A stretch of 64,000 bases of DNA. Source: Clostridia bacterium (lineage in GTDB: Bacteria > Bacillota > Clostridia > Oscillospirales > Acutalibacteraceae). How positions within the stretch are numbered: the first letter of the stretch is position 1; the number at the start of each line of letters is the position of its first letter. A program made the position numbers and the translations under genes. Shown piece by piece: positions 25,579 to 34,698 of this stretch. The notes under the pieces were generated by a model that was not told the origin of the DNA, did not search any database, and worked only from the letters and a program-made list of their open reading frames with translations. The DNA is taken from contig JAFTWE010000018.1 in assembly GCA_017465465.1 (NCBI GenBank), positions 62,001 through 126,000 on the forward strand, written 5' to 3'.

Positions 25579-26147
25579 CAGCAACACCTTATTAAATCTC
25601 CGCCGCAACAGTCACAGCAGCAGTCAGCACAAACTAAACCTGTACAAATCTTGCACGGTGAATCACAGCAACCGTCGTTATCATCAGTACGCCTTTCACG
25701 GCGGAAATCACCGTTTCTTGCATTTGCAATATTATTATAAGCATTTCTGAATTCAGCGTTTGACGGGTCTGATTCACATGCCTTTTTAAAGCTTTCTGCC
25801 GCACTTTCAAGCCAGCCTCTTCTTTGCTGAATTGAGCCTTTAAGAAAATACCATTCACCGCTTCTGCGCTGGTGCGGAATTCCGTCAAGGAGCATCTCGG
25901 CATCGTCTATCCTGCCTGCGTTAAGCTTGGCTCTGATATCACCCAAATCATCGCTTGAACCGCTGTATGAATAATTATTATTCCCTGTTGTTCCCCTTGA
26001 CATAACAATGGTGTCATAGGCCCAGTTAATTTCATCCATCAATTTGCTGTTGTCAGCAAATTTCGCCGCTTTTTCACGGTAAGCTTTTTTAATTTCATCA
26101 TCAGTTGCAGAGGATGTTATTCCAAGCACCTCATAAGGATTTTTCAT
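25578..26147 (-). CDS. J-domain-like protein lacking HPD, with TPR-like middle and 12-cysteine tail
   Basis: The 189 residues start with a DnaJ-type domain (NPYEVLGITSSATDDEIKKA). The HPD tripeptide needed to stimulate Hsp70 is absent: the helix runs AYREKAAKFADNSKLMDEI. Residues 70-150 contain a TPR-like helical repeat (WYFLKGSIQQRRGWLESAAE). The last 33 residues hold 12 cysteines in CC, CCC and C-x-x-C arrangements, ending GGDLIRCC. Similar tails occur on J-domain proteins of Oscillospirales and suggest metal or membrane attachment, which is inference. It overlaps DUF5685 by 17 bases. Confidence 0.75.
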   Translation of the reverse strand: MKNPYEVLGITSSATDDEIKKAYREKAAKFADNSKLMDEINWAYDTIVMSRGTTGNNNYSYSGSSDDLGDIRAKLNAGRIDDAEMLLDGIPHQRRSGEWYFLKGSIQQRRGWLESAAESFKKACESDPSNAEFRNAYNNIANARNGDFRRERRTDDNDGCCDSPCKICTGLVCADCCCDCCGGDLIRCC

Positions 26148-26976
26148 AGCCTTTCCTTTCTACAACAGCTTTAACAGAAGAATGTAAGCCGTCATAAAGA
26201 ATATTTAAAATTATGTTTTTATGTTTATATATTTTCAACTTTTCAAACGCAGACACAGCCTCAGAAGCGGTTAAATTCAAAGAAGCAACTGCATTATCCA
26301 AAGTATAATTCTCTTTTAAAACAAACGGATTAAAGCTGTTATCTTTTTCGTCATTTTCATAATCATCAAGGGCATCAACAAGGTAAACCCAGCGGCCAAT
26401 CATATAACCAAATTTATAAAGAACTTCTTGCTGTGACACTTTATTTAAAGCCAAAAGCTTTCCCAAAGCATCTGCCGAAGGGTGACATACCTCGTCAATG
26501 TTTCCGTTAAAATTCTTTTCTGCATCGATTTGTGATAAATGCATTTTATTAAGGATATCATCAGCTTCACTGTTTCGCTTTCTGCCTTTTTTCCCAATAT
26601 GATTAAAGTAAGGCGACAAAAGCTTAAAAAAGAGCTTCTTAACTCCCCTGCTATCCTGCAGATTATCAAGAAATTTATAATAAACCATAAGCATTGAAAC
26701 ATCAGCAGTATATTCAAGGTCACGGTCATCAAGATTACATTCAAGGCATTTTTTAGCAGGGTTAAAGGAGCAACGGGATTTTTTAAAGCCCGAACAAGCT
26801 TCTTCAACCGACATTCTGACAAGGGCGAAAAATGCAAAATCATAAGACAGTGTGAGCCTTGCAATAAGACCGTAATTCTTGCCGATAGCCTTACAAAGAG
26901 AGCAATAAATTCCTTTGTAAATATCATATTGAGAAAATGTCATTTCAGGTTTATAAGCTCTAACATATCCGAACAT
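26131..26976 (-). CDS. DUF5685 family protein
   Basis: The 281 residues begin MFGYVRAYKPEM and contain YCSLCKAIGKNYG (24-36) and the cysteine block CSFNPAKKCLECNLDD (about 66-81). The remainder is largely helical. These features match the uncharacterised DUF5685 family, which commonly sits next to a J-domain protein with a cysteine tail, as here. The cysteine pairs suggest metal or Fe-S binding, but no experiment is known to me. It is first in a four-gene run, divergent from feoAB. Confidence 0.75.
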   Translation of the reverse strand: MFGYVRAYKPEMTFSQYDIYKGIYCSLCKAIGKNYGLIARLTLSYDFAFFALVRMSVEEACSGFKKSRCSFNPAKKCLECNLDDRDLEYTADVSMLMVYYKFLDNLQDSRGVKKLFFKLLSPYFNHIGKKGRKRNSEADDILNKMHLSQIDAEKNFNGNIDEVCHPSADALGKLLALNKVSQQEVLYKFGYMIGRWVYLVDALDDYENDEKDNSFNPFVLKENYTLDNAVASLNLTASEAVSAFEKLKIYKHKNIILNILYDGLHSSVKAVVERKGYEKSL

Positions 26977-27127
26977 CTTCTCACCTCGTCACCATTATAC
27001 ATCAAAATTTCAAAACTGTATTAACAATATGTAAATTTTAACATAACGATGTCCGATAGTCAAATGTGTAACCATTTAACAAAAAAATTATATCATAATA
27101 ACAGAGTAAAACCTTGGAGGCTCTGCT

Positions 27128-27364
27128 ATGAAAAAAATATCAATGAATAATCTTCCCGAAGGAACAAGCGGCAAAATTGTCGAAATATATAATCAAAAGG
27201 AATTTACAAGGCTTGCCGATTTCGGTGTAATTTCAGGCTCTGTAATCAAATGTGTTAAGCGAAACAAAGGCATCGGAGCCTACCTGATTAAGGGCTGTGT
27301 TATTGCTTTAAGAAACGAGGACAGTGAAAAAATCACGGTTGAAACGGGTGTAAATTATGAGTGA
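27128..27364 (+). CDS. feoA: Ferrous iron transport protein A
   Basis: FeoA is a small SH3-like cytoplasmic partner of FeoB. The 78 residues contain LPEGTSGKIVEI and end with an ALRNEDSEKITV block, the usual FeoA layout. GGAGG lies before the ATG. Its stop overlaps the feoB start by eight bases, so the two are coupled. Confidence 0.9.
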   Translation: MKKISMNNLPEGTSGKIVEIYNQKEFTRLADFGVISGSVIKCVKRNKGIGAYLIKGCVIALRNEDSEKITVETGVNYE

Positions 27365-29195
27365 TAATGTTATTGAAATTTCACTTGCAGGAAACCCGAA
27401 TGTGGGAAAAAGTACACTGTTCAACAGCTTAACAGGTCTGCATCAGCATACAGGCAACTGGTCAGGAAAAACAGTTGAGGTTTTATCAGGTGAATTTAAA
27501 TATAAAGGTCAAAAATATAAAATCACTGATTTGCCAGGAGCATATTCATATTTTGCTACATCTGAAGACGAAATAACCGCAGGAGAATATGTAAAGGAAA
27601 ACAAAAATAATCTAACTATTGTTGTTTGTGATGCTACCGCTGTAGAACGAGGCCTTATTTTGGCTTTACAGACTATGGATATTTGTAAGAATGTTATTCT
27701 TTGCATTAACCTGACAGATGAGGCAAAGAAAAAAGGAATCCTCGTAAATTCTGATTTAATATCAAATAGATTGGATATACCTGTTGTTGAAACAAGTATA
27801 AAGGATAAATCAAGTAAAAAGCGTCTCCTTGAAGCAATACATAAAAGCAAAAGTATTGACAAAGAAGCTTCAGAATTGAAGTCTGTGGAATATTACATTG
27901 AAAAAGCTGAAGAAATATGTCACGGCGCAATCACTTTATCAAAAAATGCCCCTGACAGCCGTGACAGAAAAATTGATAAAATTTTGTTAGGAAAATTTAC
28001 GGCAATTCCCGTAATGCTGTTGCTACTGTGTTTCATCTTTTATTTGACAATAACCTTTGCAAGCTATCCGTCACAATGGCTGTCTGAGTTATTTAATATG
28101 ATACTTAATAAATTGAATAGCTTTTTAATAGCAACCCCTCTCCCCTTGTGGCTGACTTCGGTTATAACAGACGGTATGCTGAAGGTCTTATTCTGGGTAG
28201 TTTCGGTAATGCTTCCGCCGATGGTTATATTCTTTCCGCTGTTTACTTTGTTAGAAGATTTCGGTTATCTGCCGAGGGTTGCTTTTTTAACTGATAACAG
28301 CTTTAAGAAATGCGGCTCTTGCGGAAAGCAGACGCTTACAATGTGCATGGGGCTTGGCTGTACCTGCGCCGGAGTAACAGGTTGCAGGATAATTTCCGGC
28401 AAAAAAGAAAGAACTATTGCAACGATAACAAATTCATTAACGCCATGTAACGGAAAGTTTCCTGCAGTTTTTTCAATAATAACAATGTTCTTTACCACCG
28501 GAGCATTTATCAACGGAAAGATTTTGGGAAGCTTAATTTTTTGTTTAATCATTTTACTTTCTTTTTCCGCTACTTTTTTAAGCTCTTGGTTTTTATCAAA
28601 ATTTATATATAAAGAAAAAAACGAGCCATTTTCTATGGAGCTGCCTCCATACCGACGGCCCGACATAAGAAAGGTAATAAGCCATAGCATTATCAATAAA
28701 ATTCTTTTTATTTTGTCAAGAGCTGTCTGTGTTGCCGCACCTGCAGGAATTATTATATGGATTCTTACTCATCTTACCGTTGGAGATAAAAGTGTTTTTC
28801 TTCATATAACCGAGATTTTGGACCCGATAGGTCAATTTATGGGGCTTGACGGAACAATACTTACAGGGTTTATTTTAGGATTTCCTGCAAACGAAATAGT
28901 GATACCGATTATTCTTATGGGATATTGCGCACAAGAAACATTAGTTGAATATTCTACTCTTAATGAACTGCAAAATCTTCTTGTTACAAACGGTTGGAAT
29001 ATAATTACAGCAATAAATATGCTGATTTTTACCGTTTTCCATTGGCCGTGCTCAACAGCTGTTTTAACAATAAAAAAAGAAACCGCAAGCCTTAAATGGA
29101 CTGCGATTTCTGTTTTAGTACCAACGGTTATTGGGTTTTCACTTTGTGTATTAACCAATTACATTTTTAAGCTAATTTGCTCCTTAGCAGGTTAA
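27357..29195 (+). CDS. feoB: Ferrous iron transport protein B
   Basis: FeoB imports Fe2+ using an N-terminal GTPase. Of 612 residues the G domain has GNPNVGKST (11-19), the switch HTGNWSGKTVE, DLPGAYS and NLTD. Membrane gates with CGSCGKQTLTMCMGLGCTCAG and a second NGKFPAV/GFPANE pair follow. The protein is about 50-150 residues shorter than many FeoB proteins, mostly between the G domain and the first helix and at the C-terminus. Its last 29 bases overlap the 3' end of the convergent sigF. Confidence 0.95.
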   Translation: MSDNVIEISLAGNPNVGKSTLFNSLTGLHQHTGNWSGKTVEVLSGEFKYKGQKYKITDLPGAYSYFATSEDEITAGEYVKENKNNLTIVVCDATAVERGLILALQTMDICKNVILCINLTDEAKKKGILVNSDLISNRLDIPVVETSIKDKSSKKRLLEAIHKSKSIDKEASELKSVEYYIEKAEEICHGAITLSKNAPDSRDRKIDKILLGKFTAIPVMLLLLCFIFYLTITFASYPSQWLSELFNMILNKLNSFLIATPLPLWLTSVITDGMLKVLFWVVSVMLPPMVIFFPLFTLLEDFGYLPRVAFLTDNSFKKCGSCGKQTLTMCMGLGCTCAGVTGCRIISGKKERTIATITNSLTPCNGKFPAVFSIITMFFTTGAFINGKILGSLIFCLIILLSFSATFLSSWFLSKFIYKEKNEPFSMELPPYRRPDIRKVISHSIINKILFILSRAVCVAAPAGIIIWILTHLTVGDKSVFLHITEILDPIGQFMGLDGTILTGFILGFPANEIVIPIILMGYCAQETLVEYSTLNELQNLLVTNGWNIITAINMLIFTVFHWPCSTAVLTIKKETASLKWTAISVLVPTVIGFSLCVLTNYIFKLICSLAG

Positions 29196-29826
29196 GTAGC
29201 TTCTTTTCTCTTCTGCTGACCTGAACCTGAGTAATTCCGATTATTTCTGCAGTTTTTGTTTGATTTAACTCATCAAAATATCTGCATTTTATAAGCAAAC
29301 GGTCATTTTCTTCAAGCGTATCAAGCACTTGTAATAATGCAATTTTATCTGAAACGTCTTTGTCATAAGATTCAACAGGTACATTAAACTCGCTTTGGGA
29401 TTCATCTTCATTAACAGTAAGCGAAAACACAGGCATCGACGCGTTTATGGCTCTTGCAGTTTCTTCACTTGAAATGCCGATTTCTTCTGCTATTTCTTTA
29501 ACTGTAGGCTCTTTTCCGTTTTTGAGAAAAAATTCTTCACGGAGCTTTCCTATTTTTCTGCCTAATTCTTTAATTGAACGGCTGACCTTAACTGTTCCGT
29601 CATCTCTGAAATGCTGGCGTATTTCACCGATAATCAGCGGAACCGCATAAGTTGAAAAGGAAAATCCTCTGCTTTCATCGAAGTTATCCACAGCTTTAAT
29701 AAGACCGATGCAACCGATTTGAACCAAATCTTCATAGTCTATACCCTTGCCCGAAAACCTGTTTGCTATTGAATAGACAAGACCGATGTTGCTTTCAATT
29801 TTTTCTTCTCTGCTGTTTTTAACCAT
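29167..29826 (-). CDS. sigF: RNA polymerase sporulation sigma factor SigF
   Basis: Sigma-F is the first forespore-specific factor. The 219 residues show region 2 (GIDYEDLVQIGCIGLIKAVDNFD, in parts), the region 3 helix EIAEEIGISSEE, and the region 4 helix-turn-helix with QTKTAEIIGITQVQVSRREKK split around 195-215. The gene order spoIIAA-spoIIAB-sigF identifies it as sigma-F rather than sigma-B or sigma-G. It starts inside the 3' end of spoIIAB. Confidence 0.95.
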   Translation of the reverse strand: MVKNSREEKIESNIGLVYSIANRFSGKGIDYEDLVQIGCIGLIKAVDNFDESRGFSFSTYAVPLIIGEIRQHFRDDGTVKVSRSIKELGRKIGKLREEFFLKNGKEPTVKEIAEEIGISSEETARAINASMPVFSLTVNEDESQSEFNVPVESYDKDVSDKIALLQVLDTLEENDRLLIKCRYFDELNQTKTAEIIGITQVQVSRREKKLLNLLRSKLA

Positions 29827-30259
29827 TTTCAGCGCGTCCGCCTGTCTTTTTAATTAAAGTAACTGTGGTACCACAACCTACCTTTGAACGCACATACACT
29901 TTGTCACAAAAGCTTTCCATAACAGCAAAGCCAAGACCGGCTCTTTCGCCGCCTGAGGTTGTAAAAAGCGGAGTTCTTGCCTGCTTGATATCGGCAATTC
30001 CGCATCCTTTATCTCTTATTTTTATTTTCACTAATCCACCTTCACAGATTGCAACATATATGTAAATTTTACCTACGCAGTGAGCATAAGCGTGAACAAT
30101 ACAGTTTGTTACCGCTTCACTCACTGCTGTTTTAATATCTGCAATTTCTTCTAAGGTCGGGTCAAGCTGAGCCGCAAAAGCCGCTACAGTTCCCCTTACA
30201 AAAGACTCATTTACAGACTTACTTTCTGCTGTCATTCTGAACTCATTTAATATTTTCAT
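29819..30259 (-). CDS. spoIIAB: Anti-sigma F factor SpoIIAB
   Basis: This serine kinase and anti-sigma factor holds sigma-F and phosphorylates SpoIIAA. The 146 residues carry the GHKL ATPase boxes: the N box EAVTNCIVHAY, the G1 box KDKG-type block RDKGCGIADI, and the G2 box GGERAGLGFAVME. The start lies one base after the spoIIAA stop, and the end overlaps sigF by eight bases. Confidence 0.96.
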   Translation of the reverse strand: MKILNEFRMTAESKSVNESFVRGTVAAFAAQLDPTLEEIADIKTAVSEAVTNCIVHAYAHCVGKIYIYVAICEGGLVKIKIRDKGCGIADIKQARTPLFTTSGGERAGLGFAVMESFCDKVYVRSKVGCGTTVTLIKKTGGRAENG

Positions 30260-30260
30260 T

Positions 30261-30578
30261 TTATTTCTCCCTCTTATTAATAATTGCTATTTTTTCAAGT
30301 CCTGATAACTTCATAATTCTGTAAAATTGCGGTGAAAGATTTGATACAATAAGCTTTCCTCCATACATTGACAATGTTCTGTATCTACCCATAACAAGAC
30401 CAATTCCAGAAGAATCCATAAAAGTTACATTATCAAAATCAATTTTCAGTACTTCAGGCTTTGAAGCCATAACTGCATTGTCGATTTCTTCTCTTATAAA
30501 GGCGGCGTTGTGATGGTCAATTTCACCGTCAAGATAAGCCGTCATTTTTTGCTGAGCGGCAACGATTTTAACACTCAT
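30261..30578 (-). CDS. spoIIAA: Anti-sigma F factor antagonist SpoIIAA
   Basis: This is a STAS-domain protein of 105 residues whose unphosphorylated form displaces SpoIIAB from sigma-F. The phospho-acceptor serine lies in FMDSSGIGLVMGRY (about residues 52-65). GGAGGAAA five to ten bases upstream picks the ATG at 30578 over one at 30590. The upstream flank is unusual: a terminator hairpin ends directly before this ribosome binding site. Confidence 0.94.
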   Translation of the reverse strand: MSVKIVAAQQKMTAYLDGEIDHHNAAFIREEIDNAVMASKPEVLKIDFDNVTFMDSSGIGLVMGRYRTLSMYGGKLIVSNLSPQFYRIMKLSGLEKIAIINKREK

Positions 30579-30589
30579 ATTTTCCTCCA

Positions 30590-30623
30590 ATAAAAAAATC
30601 CTTTACCCAAAGGATAAAGGATT
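30590..30623 (-). terminator. Terminator-like hairpin between folC and spoIIAA
   Basis: On the minus strand a 9-bp stem (30623-30615 with 30605-30597) is followed by seven T residues (30598-30592) and then immediately by the spoIIAA ribosome binding site. The 5' side repeats ATCCTTT twice, so two mutually exclusive stems can use the same 3' arm. Confidence 0.75.
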
Positions 30624-30657
30624 AAGTATAAATATTATGTTGAAATTAGTAATATTA

Positions 30658-31932
30658 TTACTGATTTTTTAAATTTTCTGCTTCAGACGCCAAGTAAAGT
30701 GAGCCGCAAATTAAAAGCATTTCATCGTCTTTAATCTTTCCGTTGACCTCTTTTAAAGCAGATTCAAGGTTATCACAAGCAATTACATCTGAATTATAGC
30801 TTTCAAAAACACCTTTCAAATCATCAGATTTCATACTGCGAGGGTTATCAACGGTTACTGTTACAATTCTTTCACACAGTGGGGCAAGAAGCTTAGCGGA
30901 GAGTGCAACATCCTTATCTGCCATCATACCTACTATTGCAATTACTTTCTTTCCGCTGAACACGGTCACAAGGTTTTGGCAAAGTGCCGCAACACCGTCA
31001 GGATTATGGCCGCCGTCAATAACGGTAAGGGGCTGTTGTGATACAATCTGTGTTCTTGCGGCAATATGAGCATTTTCTATGCCAAAAAGTATATTATCAA
31101 CAGTGAGCTTTACTCCGCGCTCAATCAAAGCCATACCTGCTTCAAAAGCTGTTGCGGCATTATAAAGCTGATGTGAGCCAATAAGACTAACTTTGATTCT
31201 TTGGTCTTTATATGAAAACACCGAGCCTGTCATATCGCTTAAAATCGGAGTAACATCTTCTTTTTTTACTGAATAAATTTTGCAATTTTTATTTTTAGCG
31301 CAATTAAAAATTATATCTTCTGCTTCTTTGTAAATCTGAGGATACACAACAACAGAAGTATTTTCTTTAATAATTCCGCTTTTTTGAAAAGCGATTTCTT
31401 CTATTGTTTCACCGAGAATATGTGTATGGTCATAAGAAACAGATGTTATTACGCAAACTTCGGGCTGTTTAATGATGTTGGTTGAATCACAAAGACCGCC
31501 CAATCCCACTTCAAGAACAACATAATCGCATTTCTTCCTGCAATAATAAAGAAGAGATACAACAGTCAGCACCTCAAACTCAGTGGGAGTTATCCCCAGG
31601 CTGTCAAGCTGAGCAACTAAAGGGATAATTTCTTCAACAATACTGCCCAGCTCATCGGGGTCAATCATCTGACCGTTAATCTGAATTCTTTCACGAAAAT
31701 CAATTACATAAGGCGAAGTGAAAAGACCTGTTTTATACCCTGCATTTTGTAACATACCTGCAATCATAGAGCAGGTTGAGCCCTTGCCGTTTGTTCCGCC
31801 GACATGAATAAACTTTAATTTATCCTGTGGATTATCAACCAATTCACATAGAGCCTGTATTCTTTCAAGACCCGGAATCAAGCCGAATTTGAGGCGGGAA
31901 TATAAATATTCAATAGCCTGCTCACAAGTCAT
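30658..31932 (-). CDS. folC: Folylpolyglutamate synthase / dihydrofolate synthase
   Basis: FolC adds glutamate to dihydropteroate and to reduced folates with ATP. The 424 residues show the Mur-ligase-type P-loop GGTNGKGSTC (about 44-53), the folate loop and Omega region, SYDHTHILG with the metal histidine, and GGHNPDG in the C-terminal domain. It lies 57 bases after valS, the usual Firmicutes pair, with a U-tract-free hairpin in the gap. Confidence 0.95.
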   Translation of the reverse strand: MTCEQAIEYLYSRLKFGLIPGLERIQALCELVDNPQDKLKFIHVGGTNGKGSTCSMIAGMLQNAGYKTGLFTSPYVIDFRERIQINGQMIDPDELGSIVEEIIPLVAQLDSLGITPTEFEVLTVVSLLYYCRKKCDYVVLEVGLGGLCDSTNIIKQPEVCVITSVSYDHTHILGETIEEIAFQKSGIIKENTSVVVYPQIYKEAEDIIFNCAKNKNCKIYSVKKEDVTPILSDMTGSVFSYKDQRIKVSLIGSHQLYNAATAFEAGMALIERGVKLTVDNILFGIENAHIAARTQIVSQQPLTVIDGGHNPDGVAALCQNLVTVFSGKKVIAIVGMMADKDVALSAKLLAPLCERIVTVTVDNPRSMKSDDLKGVFESYNSDVIACDNLESALKEVNGKIKDDEMLLICGSLYLASEAENLKNQ

Positions 31933-31951
31933 AATTTCACTTCCAATTAAG

Positions 31952-31978
31952 TTGGCGACAGTATAAAACTGTCGCCAA
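31952..31978. other. Perfect intercistronic hairpin between valS and folC
   Basis: TTGGCGACAGT and ACTGTCGCCAA form an 11-bp stem with a 5-base loop. No T-tract follows on the minus strand, so an RNA-processing or stabilising hairpin is more likely than a terminator. Confidence 0.6.
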
Positions 31979-31989
31979 AATTATAATAG

Positions 31990-34611
31990 TTAAGAGAGTT
32001 TTGCAATACTGTCATCAAGCATATTAAGCTTATCCTGAAGCTTTGCGGCAGCTTCACGCTGACCCTGAACAACAGCCTCTGGAGCTTTCGAAACAAAGCC
32101 CGGGTTATTAAGCTTTTTGTTGATGAAGTCAAGGTCTTTAAGTACCTTTTCTTTTTCTTTATTGAGTCTTGCTCTTTCAGCCTCAAAATCTATAAGTTCG
32201 CCCATTGGTATATAGATTTTAGCATCAGCAGTAACAATAGCAACTGAGCCGTCAATATCAAATGAATCGCCGATTTCAACCTCAGATGCACTTGCAAGCC
32301 TCTGCATAAATACGCCTGCGGCCTCAAAAGTAGATTTTGAAGCGGTTGCAATGAAATATTTTGCCTTTCTTGATGGCGGAACATTCATTTCGGCTCTGCG
32401 GTTACGGATAGCTCTTACAGCTTCCATAATGCTTTCCATCTCTGCCTCTTCTCCTGCAAAAGCAAGGTCATCGCTGAATTCAGGCCACTTTGAAATCATA
32501 ATTGAGTCACCGTCATGAGGAAGGGTGAGCCAGATTTCTTCGGTAATAAACGGCATAAACGGATGAAGAAGTTTAAGAGTGTTAGAAAGAACATAAACCA
32601 ATACGCCCTTTGCTGTTTCAGCAGCCTCGCCGCCTGCCTGCAAGCGAATTTTTGAAATTTCAATATACCAGTCACAGAAAACATCCCAAATGAAATCATA
32701 GAGCTTCTGAACAGCAATACCCAACTCGAACTTTTCAAAGTTATCTGTAACTTCTTTAACAAGTGTATTATATTTTGAAAGAATCCACTTGTCTTCCAAA
32801 GCAAGGTTTTCAGGGATATAAGGTGCAGGCTCGTTATCACTAAGATTCATAAGAATGTAGCGTGCTGCATTCCAAAGCTTATTAGCAAAGTTACGGCTTG
32901 CACTAACCTTATCGTCAGAGAAGCGCATATCATTTCCCGGGCTGTTGCCTGTTGCAAGAGTAAATCTCAATGCATCAGCACCGTATTCAGCAATAATCTC
33001 CAGCGGGTCAATGCCGTTGCCGAGAGATTTTGACATCTTTCTTCCGAGAGCATCACGAACAAGACCGTGAATAAGAACAGTATCAAAAGGAGCTTTTCCT
33101 GTCTGTTCAATGCCGGAGAACATCATTCTCATAACCCAGAACGGGATAATATCGTAACCTGTAACCAAAGTATTGGTTGGGTAAAAATGCTTTAAATCCT
33201 CAGTTTCATCAGGCCAGCCAAGAGTTGAGAACGGCCAGAGCGCTGATGAGAACCAAGTATCAAGTGTATCAGGGTCCTGCTCTAAGCTTTTACCTTTACA
33301 GTGAGAACATTCACAAGGAGCTGTGCGGGCAACTGTAATTTCACCGCAATCAGCACAGTACCAGGCAGGAATTCTGTGACCCCACCAAAGCTGACGGGAG
33401 ATACACCAGTCACGGATATTTTCAAGCCAATGGAAATAAATCTTTTCAAATCTCTGAGGAACGAACTTTGTTTCGCCCTCTTTAACTGCGTCAATAGCAG
33501 GGCCTGCAAGAGGCTTCATCTTAACAAACCACTGCTTAGATACCTTAGGCTCAATTGTACTGTGGCATCTGTAGCAAGTACCGACATTATGTGAATAAGC
33601 CTCAGTCTTAACCAAAGCACCCTCTTTTTCAAGGTCTTCAACAATAGCTTTTCTTGCCTGAAGCCTGTCCATACCTGAATATCTGCCGTAGCCGTCTGCG
33701 ATGTGAGCATCATCTGTGAAAGTATCGATAACAGGCAAATCGTGACGAAGACCAACCTCAAAGTCATTGGGGTCGTGAGCAGGAGTGATTTTAACGCAAC
33801 CTGTACCGAAGTCCATTTCAACATATTCATCGGCAACAACAGGGATTTCACGGTGAACAAGAGGAAGCACAAGCATCTTGCCTACTAAATCCTTATATCT
33901 CTCATCATCAGGATGAACTGCAACTGCTGTATCGCCAAGCATTGTTTCAGGACGGGTTGTGGCAACTTCAAGATAACCGCTTCCGTCTGCAAACGGATAA
34001 CGAAGATGCCAGAATGAACCGGACTGCTCTTCATACTCAACCTCAGCATCTGAAATTGAAGTAAGGCAAACAGGGCACCAGTTAACCATTCTTTCGCCTC
34101 TGTAGATAAGTCCCTTTTCATAAAGACGGACAAAAACCTCATTAACGGCTTTGTTACAGCCTTCGTCAAGGGTAAAGCGTTCTCTGTCCCAATCGCAGGA
34201 AGAGCCTAACTTTTTAAGCTGTTCAATAATTCTTCCGCCATACTGTGCCTTCCAAGCCCAAGCTCTTTCAAGGAAGCCTTCACGGCCTAAATCTTCTTTC
34301 TTAAGACCTTCCTTTTTCATAGCTTCAACAATTTTAGCTTCAGTAGCAATAGAAGCGTGGTCAGTTCCCGGAAGCCACAAAGCATCATAGCCCTGCATTC
34401 TGCGCCAACGGATAATGGCATCCTGCAAGGTGTTGTCAAGGGCGTGGCCCATGTGAAGCTGACCTGTGATATTGGGTGGAGGCATAACGATTGTATAGGG
34501 CTTTAAGTCCTTATCGCATTTGGCTGCAAAGTATTTATTTTTGAGCCAAAATTCGTATGTTTTATCTTCAACCTCTTTCGGGTCATAGATTTTTGCTAAA
34601 TCTTTAGCCAT
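31990..34611 (-). CDS. valS: Valyl-tRNA synthetase
   Basis: This class-I enzyme charges tRNA-Val. The 873 residues contain the HIGH-equivalent [15 protein letters not shown] (about 43-57), the large editing domain with [13 protein letters not shown], a zinc-ribbon with [28 protein letters not shown], and a C-terminal coiled coil (about 805-870). AAGGAG lies eight bases before the ATG. No T-box leader is visible in the 87-base gap after prs. Confidence 0.98.
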   Translation of the reverse strand: MAKDLAKIYDPKEVEDKTYEFWLKNKYFAAKCDKDLKPYTIVMPPPNITGQLHMGHALDNTLQDAIIRWRRMQGYDALWLPGTDHASIATEAKIVEAMKKEGLKKEDLGREGFLERAWAWKAQYGGRIIEQLKKLGSSCDWDRERFTLDEGCNKAVNEVFVRLYEKGLIYRGERMVNWCPVCLTSISDAEVEYEEQSGSFWHLRYPFADGSGYLEVATTRPETMLGDTAVAVHPDDERYKDLVGKMLVLPLVHREIPVVADEYVEMDFGTGCVKITPAHDPNDFEVGLRHDLPVIDTFTDDAHIADGYGRYSGMDRLQARKAIVEDLEKEGALVKTEAYSHNVGTCYRCHSTIEPKVSKQWFVKMKPLAGPAIDAVKEGETKFVPQRFEKIYFHWLENIRDWCISRQLWWGHRIPAWYCADCGEITVARTAPCECSHCKGKSLEQDPDTLDTWFSSALWPFSTLGWPDETEDLKHFYPTNTLVTGYDIIPFWVMRMMFSGIEQTGKAPFDTVLIHGLVRDALGRKMSKSLGNGIDPLEIIAEYGADALRFTLATGNSPGNDMRFSDDKVSASRNFANKLWNAARYILMNLSDNEPAPYIPENLALEDKWILSKYNTLVKEVTDNFEKFELGIAVQKLYDFIWDVFCDWYIEISKIRLQAGGEAAETAKGVLVYVLSNTLKLLHPFMPFITEEIWLTLPHDGDSIMISKWPEFSDDLAFAGEEAEMESIMEAVRAIRNRRAEMNVPPSRKAKYFIATASKSTFEAAGVFMQRLASASEVEIGDSFDIDGSVAIVTADAKIYIPMGELIDFEAERARLNKEKEKVLKDLDFINKKLNNPGFVSKAPEAVVQGQREAAAKLQDKLNMLDDSIAKLS

Positions 34612-34639
34612 TTTTATAACTCCTTTATTAAAGCACTAA

Positions 34640-34673
34640 GCATTGAGAACCGCCAAAAGGCGCTCCTCAATGC
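34640..34673. other. Intercistronic hairpin between prs and valS
   Basis: GCATTGAG (34640-34647) pairs with CTCAATGC (34666-34673), with an inner CGCC/GGCG stem. No U-tract follows in the direction of transcription, so it is probably an mRNA processing or stability element. Confidence 0.5.
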
Positions 34674-34698
34674 CGAAAACAGTCAAGCTGTAATTTTA

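Noticed and set aside
30591..30657. Sigma-H promoter for the spoIIA operon
   Set aside because: AAAGGATTT resembles a sigma-H -35, but the matching -10 would fall on the ribosome binding site and start codon of spoIIAA.
34612..34698. T-box leader before valS
   Set aside because: No TGGNACC-type antiterminator element or specifier loop is present, the gap is only 87 bases, and the hairpin has no T-tract.
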